Source of the DNA: Acidobacteriota bacterium
GTDB taxonomy: Bacteria; Acidobacteriota; Aminicenantia; UBA2199
Length of the DNA: 7,567 bases
Direction of reading: 5' to 3'
NCBI GenBank assembly: GCA_028749105.1
Contig: JAQUQF010000081.1
Coordinates: forward strand, 1 to 7,567
Shown here one piece after another: positions 1 to 5,585 of this stretch (the stretch's first letter is position 1; each line of letters begins with the position of its first letter). Below the pieces are notes generated by a model that was not told the origin of the DNA, searched no databases, and worked only from the letters and a program-made list of their open reading frames with translations. Position numbers and translations under genes: made by a program.

Positions 1-2
1 GC

Positions 3-152
3 GACGACGTCATCGTGCCTACCGCCGGCTCCTGCGGCGTGGCCAAGGAGCGCATGGACGGCAAGGAAGCCGGCGTCACCTGCCACGACTGGTTCTTCTG
101 CACCAGGAAGATCGACAAGGAAAAGGTGCTCAGCACAATCAAGAAGAAGTAG
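3..152 (+). CDS. C-terminal fragment of an unrecognised cysteine-containing protein (5' partial)
   Basis: An open frame enters from the left edge and ends at a TAG at 150-152, giving 49 residues. It is too short for a default ORF cut-off, but codon use (G/C-ending codons) matches the genes that follow. The fragment reads DDVIVPTAGSCG and later TCHDWFFCTRK before a lysine-rich end, with cysteines at fragment residues 11, 27 and 33. Three cysteines in 49 residues, in a cluster of iron-sulfur and persulfide proteins, suggest a redox or metal/thiol role, but this is inference. I do not recognise the family. The next gene starts 74 bases downstream on the same strand, so it is probably an upstream member of the same operon. 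Confidence 0.7.
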   Translation, partial: DDVIVPTAGSCGVAKERMDGKEAGVTCHDWFFCTRKIDKEKVLSTIKKK

Positions 153-226
153 CGACACGGCGAGAAGCATTTGTATTGAGCTTTGTGGAGACGACGAATC
201 GTCAGGCAAAGCAAGGAGAAATTCGC

Positions 227-586
227 ATGAAAATTGCCATCACCACATCGGGAAGCGACTTGGGTGCTCCCCTGGACAGCCGGTTCGGAAGATCGCCAAA
301 GTTCCTGGTTTATGACCTGGACAACGAAAAGTTCGAGATCATCGACAATCAGCAAAACCTGAACGCCGCCCAGGGGGCGGGCATCCAGTCGGCCGAGACT
401 GTGGTCCGCTCGGGGGCCAAGGCCCTGGTGAGCGGCCACTGCGGCCCCAAGGCCTTCCGTGTCCTGGCCGCCGCCGGGATCAAGGTTTACACCAGCGATG
501 CGCCCACCATAGCCGCGGCCTTGGAGCTATTCCAGGCTGGAAAGCTGAAAGAAGCCGTTGGCGCCGACGTCGAGGGGCATTGGTAA
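227..586 (+). CDS. NifX/NifB-type (dinitrogenase iron-molybdenum cofactor biosynthesis family) protein
   Basis: A single-domain protein of 119 residues, the usual length for stand-alone members of the family that binds and carries iron-sulfur or Mo/Fe-containing clusters (NifX, the C-terminal part of NifB, orange protein). Visible features are the N-terminal strand MKIAITTSGSDLGAPLDSRF, with the family's small-residue turn and D-x-RFGR-x-P (residues 17-24), and a central SGHCGPKAF (69-77) holding the only cysteine, Cys72. The C-terminal helix has the typical ALELFQAGKL (98-107). I chose the ATG at 227 over the TTG at 176 because AAGGAG (213-218) sits 8 bases before it and homologues begin with MKIAI/MKIAV. 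It is probably a cytoplasmic cluster carrier. It is not evidence of nitrogen fixation, since no nif structural genes are visible. A second, divergent copy of this domain is fused to the Mrp ATPase downstream. Confidence 0.9.
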   Translation: MKIAITTSGSDLGAPLDSRFGRSPKFLVYDLDNEKFEIIDNQQNLNAAQGAGIQSAETVVRSGAKALVSGHCGPKAFRVLAAAGIKVYTSDAPTIAAALELFQAGKLKEAVGADVEGHW

Positions 587-624
587 ACAGGAACCGCAAG
601 AAATTGAATGGCAAAGGAGTGTTC

Positions 625-2322
625 ATGTTAAAGGCAAAAAGAATAGTTGTCATCGGCGGTTCGGCGGCCGGTCCCAAGGCCGCGGCCAAGGCCAGGAGGC
701 TCGACGAGAACGCAGAGATCACCATTATCCAGAGGGAGAAGGAACTCTCCATGGCCTCCTGCGGCTATCCGTATTTCGTCGGCGGCTTCTTCGACGACCG
801 CAATATGCTGCTCTGCACCCCGACCGGCGTCGTCCGCGACCCGATCTACTACATGAACGCCAAGAACATCCAGGCGCGCACCAACACCGAGGCCCTGGCC
901 ATCGACCGCGTCAAGAAGACCGTACTCATCAAGAACCTGGCCACGAGCAAGAGCGAAACCATTCCTTATGACCGCCTGATCCTTGCTACCGGCGCCGTAC
1001 CCAATATCCCCCCTGTCCCGAGCGGCGATCTGCAGGGCATCACCACCCTGCAGCGGATGCAGGACGCCGACTTCCTTCGCCGGGTCCGCGACGAGAAGAA
1101 GATCAAGAAAGCCGTAGTGATCGGCGGCGGACTGATCGGTATCGAGACCTGCGAGGCGCTGCAGCTGGCCGGGATCGACATCACGGTCATCGAGCTGCTT
1201 CCGCAGTTGCTCACCTTCCTTGATTGGGAGATGGCCGAGCTGGTGGAAAATCACGTACGCAGCAAGGGGGTGAACGTGATCACCGGCAACGGCCTGGCCG
1301 CGTTCTTGGGAGAGGGAGGCCATCTGACCGGAGTCAAGCTGGCCAACGGCACGGAACTCCCCTGCGAACTCGCCGTGGTGGCCATTGGCGTGCGGCCGAA
1401 CAGCAAACTGGCCCAGGAGGCGGGACTGGCGATCGGCGAGAAGCGCGGCCTCCTGGTGAACGAATTCATGCAAACGTCGGACCCCGACATCTATGCCGCC
1501 GGCGACTGCCTGGAGATCGAGAACCGCATCACCGGCAAAAGGAACCATGCCCCTTACGGCGACCTGGCGAACCTGGAGGGACGCGTGGCCGGCGAGAATG
1601 CGGTGCTGGGCAACGTGGCCACATTCCCGGGCACCATCCAGACCGGCATCTGCAAGATATTCGACTTCAAGGCCGGGACCACCGGGCTCAACGAGCGCAG
1701 CGCCGCCCAGGCCGGTTTCAACGTGCTCACGGTGATCAACGCCAGCCTGGACAAACCCGGCTTCATGAACGGCAAGCTGCTGATCAGCAAGATGATCGTC
1801 GACAAGGCCGACGGCCGGATCCTTGGTGCCCAGGTGGTGGGGCCAGGAGACGTATCGCGGCAGATCGCCCAGTGGGCGATGGCGGTCATGGGCAAGATGC
1901 ATGTCGAGGATGTGGTCAATGCCGACCTGCCTTACGCGCCGCCATTTTCCCTGGCCATCGACCATTTCATCGCCACCGCCCACCTGATGCAGAACAAGAT
2001 CAAGGGTCGGCTGAAAGGCATCACGGCCATTGAGGTCAAGGAAAAGATTGATAAAAAAGTGCCGCTTTATCTCCTGGACGCCCGCGGACCCGATGAGTTC
2101 GAGTCCATGCGCCTGGGCGTCGGCGAGCACCTGATCCCGCTCGGCGCGCTGCGCAAGCGCCTGGGCGAGATCCCCGCCGATAAGGAAGCCGAAATCATCT
2201 GCTTCTGCAAGATCTCCCTGCGCGGCTACGAGGCGGCGCTGGTGCTGGAGGCCAACGGCTGGAAGAACGTGAAGGTCATGGAAGGCGGCATCGTCGCCTG
2301 GCCATATCCGCGGGAAAGGTGA
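625..2322 (+). CDS. FAD-dependent pyridine nucleotide-disulfide reductase fused to rhodanese (CoA-disulfide / NADH-dependent persulfide reductase type)
   Basis: A cytoplasmic flavoenzyme of 565 residues, the length expected for CoA-disulfide reductase with a rhodanese tail and for the NADH-dependent persulfide reductase (Npsr). These enzymes use NAD(P)H to reduce CoA disulfide, CoA-persulfide or polysulfide. The FAD-binding GGSAAG is at 11-16. The single redox cysteine lies in SMASCGYPYF (Cys46), as in CoA-disulfide reductases, which lack the CxxxxC pair of glutathione reductases. ATG (121-123), the NAD(P)-binding GGGLIG (167-172) and the second FAD motif AAGDC (291-295) follow. The dimer-domain motif DLPYAPP (434-440) supplies the conserved active-site tyrosine. 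The rhodanese domain spans about 465-565 with loop CFCKISLRG, catalytic Cys528. The ATG at 625 is preferred to TTG 580 because of AAAGGAG at 613-619. It lies 38 bases after the NifX-type gene. The likely role is sulfane-sulfur handling. The physiological substrate cannot be told from sequence. Confidence 0.92.
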   Translation: MLKAKRIVVIGGSAAGPKAAAKARRLDENAEITIIQREKELSMASCGYPYFVGGFFDDRNMLLCTPTGVVRDPIYYMNAKNIQARTNTEALAIDRVKKTVLIKNLATSKSETIPYDRLILATGAVPNIPPVPSGDLQGITTLQRMQDADFLRRVRDEKKIKKAVVIGGGLIGIETCEALQLAGIDITVIELLPQLLTFLDWEMAELVENHVRSKGVNVITGNGLAAFLGEGGHLTGVKLANGTELPCELAVVAIGVRPNSKLAQEAGLAIGEKRGLLVNEFMQTSDPDIYAAGDCLEIENRITGKRNHAPYGDLANLEGRVAGENAVLGNVATFPGTIQTGICKIFDFKAGTTGLNERSAAQAGFNVLTVINASLDKPGFMNGKLLISKMIVDKADGRILGAQVVGPGDVSRQIAQWAMAVMGKMHVEDVVNADLPYAPPFSLAIDHFIATAHLMQNKIKGRLKGITAIEVKEKIDKKVPLYLLDARGPDEFESMRLGVGEHLIPLGALRKRLGEIPADKEAEIICFCKISLRGYEAALVLEANGWKNVKVMEGGIVAWPYPRER

Positions 2323-2349
2323 GCGCTTGAAAAAAGAGGAGGTGTGACC

Positions 2350-2616
2350 ATGCCGGGATTTGACGGAACGGGACCGCGGGGCAAGGGCCCCATGACCGGA
2401 AAGGCGCAGGGCTACTGCCTGCTGAATCTACCGGATGATGCCGCGGAGGCCGAAACCGGTTTCGCCGGCTGGACAGGGGAACCCGTTGCCCTGGGCCATG
2501 GTTCCGGGAAGACGGCCAGCTTTTCGCTGCGAAGCCGGTTGCGGGAGATGCAGGTGGAGCTGGCTGAAATAAAATCCCGCCTGGCCGAACTGGAAGCCGG
2601 CAGCAGGAAGTCATGA
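2350..2616 (+). CDS. DUF5320-type small protein
   Basis: An 88-residue protein starting MPGFDGTGPRGKGPMTGK, the signature glycine/proline-rich N-terminus of DUF5320 proteins (MPGxDGTGPxGxGPMTGxxxGxC), with a single cysteine at residue 23. The middle is low in recognisable motifs. Residues about 58-84 form a charged, leucine-rich heptad-like stretch that probably makes a short coiled coil. The biochemical function of the family is unknown. Members are often found beside NifX-type and MinD-ferredoxin genes in anaerobes, as here. A strong Shine-Dalgarno (GAGGAGGT, 2336-2343) favours ATG 2350 over the in-frame GTG at 2344. The stop overlaps the next start (ATGA at 2613-2616), so the two are probably translationally coupled. 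Confidence 0.85.
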   Translation: MPGFDGTGPRGKGPMTGKAQGYCLLNLPDDAAEAETGFAGWTGEPVALGHGSGKTASFSLRSRLREMQVELAEIKSRLAELEAGSRKS

Positions 2617-3461
2617 TCCTGGCCATCGCCTCGGGCAAGGGCGGCACTGGCAAGACCACGGTGGCCGTGAACTTGGCCCGCGTGCTCGAGCGCCCGGTGC
2701 AGCTCCTGGACTGCGACGTGGAGGAGCCGAACAGCCACCTGTTCCTGCCCGGGGGAACGATCCGCGAGGAGGCCGTCTCGATCCCGGTGCCTGAAGTGGA
2801 CGAGTCTCTCTGCGACGGCTGCGGCGAATGCGGGCGCTTCTGCGCCTACCACGCCATCGTTTCCTTCAGGGCCAAGCCGTTGGTCTTCGCCGATATGTGC
2901 CACGGCTGCGGCGGCTGCATGCTCGTATGCCCGAAAAAGTCGATCCGGGAAATTCCCAAGCGCATCGGGACCATCGAAAGGAAGCAGGCCGGCAAGATCA
3001 CCCTGGTCACGGGGCGCCTCGATGTCGGCCAGGCCATGGCGCCGCCGCTCATCCGCGCCGTCAAGGAGCGACTGCAGCCGGGCATGCCCGCCATCCTCGA
3101 TGCCCCGCCCGGGACATCGTGCCCGGTCATTGCCGCCATCCGCGGGGCGGATTTCGTCCTGCTGGTCACCGAGCCTACTCCCTTCGGCCTACATGATCTC
3201 AAACTTGCCGTGGACATGGTAAAGGAGCTTGGCCTGCCCTTCGGGGTGCTGGTCAACCGCGCCGGCAGCGGCGACGACCGCGTCCACGCGTTCTGCTGCG
3301 AGTCGAGCGTACCGATCCTGGCGGAGATCGCCGATGACCGGCGCATTGCCGAAGCCTATTCCAGGGGCCAACTGATCGTGGAAGCACTGCCTGCATATCG
3401 GGACCTGTTTTCCAAGCTGGCGGAGATGCTGTTGGCAGACCACAGTAGTAAAGGAGGATAA
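2613..3461 (+). CDS. MinD superfamily P-loop ATPase with inserted 2[4Fe-4S] ferredoxin domain (first copy)
   Basis: A 282-residue cytoplasmic ATPase of the SIMIBI/ParA-MinD class. The deviant Walker A motif SGKGGTGKTT (7-16) has the signature early lysine (Lys9). A switch-like DCDVEEPN lies at 33-40 and the Walker B region ILDAPPGTSCPV at 161-172. Inserted between them is a bacterial ferredoxin module with two CxxCxxCxxxC sets: Cys67, 70, 73, 77 and Cys96, 99, 102, 106, the second followed by proline. This predicts two [4Fe-4S] clusters. The architecture is the same as that of the Orp MinD-ferredoxin ATPases of Desulfovibrio, proposed to act in metal-sulfur cluster handling. ATG 2613 overlaps the stop of the DUF5320 gene. 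It is one of two such ATPases here and may pair with the product of 4696-5574. ATP-driven cluster or electron transfer is likely, but the client is unknown. Confidence 0.93.
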   Translation: MILAIASGKGGTGKTTVAVNLARVLERPVQLLDCDVEEPNSHLFLPGGTIREEAVSIPVPEVDESLCDGCGECGRFCAYHAIVSFRAKPLVFADMCHGCGGCMLVCPKKSIREIPKRIGTIERKQAGKITLVTGRLDVGQAMAPPLIRAVKERLQPGMPAILDAPPGTSCPVIAAIRGADFVLLVTEPTPFGLHDLKLAVDMVKELGLPFGVLVNRAGSGDDRVHAFCCESSVPILAEIADDRRIAEAYSRGQLIVEALPAYRDLFSKLAEMLLADHSSKGG

Positions 3462-3464
3462 GCC

Positions 3465-3731
3465 ATGCCGACCTATGAGTACGAATGCGAGAAATGCAAA
3501 TTCAAATTCGAGAAGATGCAGCCCATCACCGCCGCGCCGTTGACCCAATGCCCGAAGTGTCATGGCCGCGTCCAGCGCATTGTCAGCGGCGGGGCCGGAT
3601 TCATCATGAAGGGAGCCGCCCATGGCCCGGCCGGAAAAAGCGGTGGCGATTGCAGCCTGCAACGGACGGGGAAGACCTGCTGTGGCCGCGACGAACGCTG
3701 CGATAAGCCCGCCTGCGGGGAGGAAGAGTGA
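3465..3731 (+). CDS. FmdB family zinc ribbon protein with cysteine-rich tail
   Basis: An 88-residue protein beginning MPTYEYECEKC, the hallmark of FmdB-family regulatory/zinc-ribbon proteins. The ribbon ligands are Cys8-x2-Cys11 and Cys29-x2-Cys32, which should bind one Zn. Following VQRIVSGGAGF (36-46) is a glycine-rich linker and a second cysteine group: Cys63, Cys72, Cys73, Cys79 and Cys84. This tail exceeds the minimal FmdB fold and could bind another metal or cluster. FmdB was named from a formamide/amide operon as a putative regulator, but the molecular function of the family is unsettled. The Shine-Dalgarno AAGGAGG (3451-3457) lies inside the end of the preceding gene, with only 3 bases between stop and start. 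Its GTGA overlap with the following radical SAM gene indicates coupled expression. Confidence 0.92.
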   Translation: MPTYEYECEKCKFKFEKMQPITAAPLTQCPKCHGRVQRIVSGGAGFIMKGAAHGPAGKSGGDCSLQRTGKTCCGRDERCDKPACGEEE

Positions 3732-4699
3732 AGGAGTCCGGATACAAGCACCTGTATGGCCTCGTTCCTTCAAGGCGCCTGGGGCGGTCGCTCGGGATCG
3801 ACCTGGTTCCTTTCAAGACCTGCACCTATGATTGCGTGTATTGCCAGCTGGGACGGACCACGAAAAGAACAATCCAGCGCAAAGAATACGTGCCGATAGA
3901 AGAGATCGTGCTGGAACTGGAGGAAAAGCTGGCTGGCATCGATGCTCCGGACTACATCAGCCTGGCCGGCTCGGGGGAACCTACCCTGAACTCGGGCATC
4001 GGTTCCCTGATCAGGAAAATCAAGGACATGACGAAAATCCCCGTGGCCGTCCTGACCAACGGTTCCCTGCTATGGCTGCGCGAGGTCCAGGACGCTTTGG
4101 ATGCCGCCGATCTCGTGCTCCCTTCATTGGATGCCGGGAGCGACGCCCTATTCCGCCAAGTCAACCGCCCGCACCGCAGCCTCTGGTTCGCCCAGATGGT
4201 CGACGGCATCGCCGGCTTCACCAAGCGCTTCCAGGGGGAGATCTGGCTGGAAGTGTTCCTGCTCGCCGGCGTGACCGCCATTCCGGCGGATGCGCAGAAG
4301 ATCGCGGCCATGGTCGAGCGCATTGGACCCGCGCGGACACAGATCAACACCGTCACCCGGCCACCGACCGAAACATATGCCTCTCCGGTTCCGTTCGATC
4401 AGCTACGCAAGCTGAAAGACTTGTTTCCCGGTCACGTGGAAATCATCAGCGAGGCCGAATGGCCGGGAACGACCTGGGGGCTCAAAGATGAAACGAATAC
4501 CGAGAATATCCTGGCCTTGCTCCGCAGGCGTCCTTGCACCTCCGGGGACGTGGCGAAAGGTCTGGGCATTCATGCCCTGGCGATACTCAAGCACCTGGAC
4601 GCCCTCACCCAGGAGGGCCAGGTGGCGATAACCCGCATTGACGGGCAGACATTTTATACTGCCACCGGCACCAATGCTAAAAAGGACAGCCACACATGA
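3728..4699 (+). CDS. Radical SAM protein (COG0731-like) with C-terminal winged-helix-like region
   Basis: A 323-residue radical SAM enzyme. The N-terminus GLVPSRRLGRSLGIDLVPFK (11-30) leads straight into the cluster motif Cys32-x3-Cys36-x2-Cys39, which binds the SAM-cleaving [4Fe-4S] cluster. The SAM-contacting glycine-rich stretch LAGSGEPTLN follows at about 79-88. These are the features of the COG0731 group (relatives of Fe-S oxidoreductases such as TYW1), whose small members have no firmly assigned reaction. From about 255 to 315 the sequence (LLRRRPCTSGDVAKGLGI, then a helix and a basic strand) looks like a winged helix-turn-helix, an inference from pattern. It starts at GTG 3728, overlapping the upstream stop, with GGAGG at 3719-3723. 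Its stop overlaps the second MinD-ferredoxin ATPase (ATGA), a likely partner or electron source. Its substrate is unknown. Confidence 0.88.
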   Translation: MKESGYKHLYGLVPSRRLGRSLGIDLVPFKTCTYDCVYCQLGRTTKRTIQRKEYVPIEEIVLELEEKLAGIDAPDYISLAGSGEPTLNSGIGSLIRKIKDMTKIPVAVLTNGSLLWLREVQDALDAADLVLPSLDAGSDALFRQVNRPHRSLWFAQMVDGIAGFTKRFQGEIWLEVFLLAGVTAIPADAQKIAAMVERIGPARTQINTVTRPPTETYASPVPFDQLRKLKDLFPGHVEIISEAEWPGTTWGLKDETNTENILALLRRRPCTSGDVAKGLGIHALAILKHLDALTQEGQVAITRIDGQTFYTATGTNAKKDSHT

Positions 4700-5574
4700 A
4701 CGAAATCGTGATCATCAGCGGCAAGGGTGGCACAGGCAAGACCAGCATGGCCGCCTCGTTCGCCGTGCTGGCCGAACGACCGGTCATCGCCGACTGCGAT
4801 GTGGACGCGTCCGATTTGCATCTGCTTCTGAAGCCGGAGATCATTCGCCGTGAGAAATTTCTTGGGGGGAACAAAGCCCGTATCAAGGCAGGTCATTGCA
4901 TCGCCTGTGGAAAATGTGAGGAGCTCTGCAATTTCAATGCCGTGTACTTTGACGGTTGCGGCAACGGCAGGGTGGGAAAAACCTTTCGCATCGATCCCTT
5001 CGCTTGCGAGGGCTGCGGAGTCTGCGTGCGCTTATGCGCCGAGAATGCCATTGAATTCCACCCAGAAATCAGCGGCGAATGGTATGTGTCCAATACCCGC
5101 TGCGGGCCGATGGTCCACGCCCGACTCGGCATTGCCGCCGAGAACTCGGGCAAGCTGGTCTCCACGGTTCGCAAGGAAGCCCGGCGCATCGCCGAGGAGG
5201 AAAAGCGCTCTATGATCATCGTTGACGGCCCGCCGGGCATTGGCTGCCCGGTGATCGCTTCGCTGACCGGCGCCACTCTGGTGCTGGTGGTCACCGAACC
5301 GACCGTATCCGGCGAGCACGACCTGGAGCGAGTGCTGGAACTGGCCCGCCATTTCGACATGCCGGCGGCGGTCTGCGTGAACAAGTGGGACCTGAATCCG
5401 GAAATGACCGAACGGATCGAGGACATGGCCCGCCGCTCCGGGGCGAAGATCGCCGGCCGCATCCGCTACGATCGCACCGTAACCGCTGCGCAGCTGCAAG
5501 AACGGGCGGTGGTGGAAACCGCGGCTCCCTGCGCCGAGGACATCCGGCGGGTATGGAAAGATGTAAGCCTCTAG
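4696..5574 (+). CDS. MinD superfamily P-loop ATPase with inserted 2[4Fe-4S] ferredoxin domain (second copy)
   Basis: A 292-residue paralogue of the product of 2613-3461. It has deviant Walker A SGKGGTGKTS (8-17), DCDVDASD (33-40), and Walker B/switch IIVDGPPGIGCPV (174-186). The ferredoxin insert has Cys68, 71, 74, 78 and Cys104, 107, 110, 114, predicting two [4Fe-4S] clusters. The spacing between the cysteine sets is 25 residues against 18 in the first copy, owing to a loop rich in glycine with an extra cysteine (DGCGNGRVGK, 86-95). An additional Cys136 lies in SNTRCGPMVHARLG. Like the paired Orp ATPases of Desulfovibrio, the two copies could form a heterodimer, which is inference. ATG 4696 overlaps the radical SAM stop, with AAAGGA 10 bases upstream. 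It is followed after 11 bases by the Mrp fusion. Confidence 0.93.
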   Translation: MNEIVIISGKGGTGKTSMAASFAVLAERPVIADCDVDASDLHLLLKPEIIRREKFLGGNKARIKAGHCIACGKCEELCNFNAVYFDGCGNGRVGKTFRIDPFACEGCGVCVRLCAENAIEFHPEISGEWYVSNTRCGPMVHARLGIAAENSGKLVSTVRKEARRIAEEEKRSMIIVDGPPGIGCPVIASLTGATLVLVVTEPTVSGEHDLERVLELARHFDMPAAVCVNKWDLNPEMTERIEDMARRSGAKIAGRIRYDRTVTAAQLQERAVVETAAPCAEDIRRVWKDVSL

Positions 5575-5585
5575 GAGACAATGAA

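Noticed and set aside
190..203. Small hairpin GACGA-CGAA-TCGTC ahead of the NifX-type gene
   Set aside because: Only five pairs and no U-tract; too weak for a terminator or a convincing regulatory structure.
153..226. Possible promoter, including a sigma-54 site as in the Desulfovibrio orp operons
   Set aside because: No TGGC-N-TTGC type or TTGACA/TATAAT type pair was found in the 74-base gap.
227..586. Nitrogen fixation gene (nifX) interpretation
   Set aside because: The domain family is shared by many non-nitrogenase cluster carriers and no nif structural or nifB/E/N genes are present in the window.
1224..2033. Plus-strand open frame of 269 residues inside the reductase gene
   Set aside because: Arginine/proline/glycine-rich out-of-frame translation overlapping a motif-complete enzyme; no plausible start signal.
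628..2130. Long minus-strand open frame (500 residues)
   Set aside because: It lies entirely antisense to the reductase gene, has histidine/glutamine/aspartate-rich low-information composition and no family motifs. It is a by-product of GC-rich codon bias.
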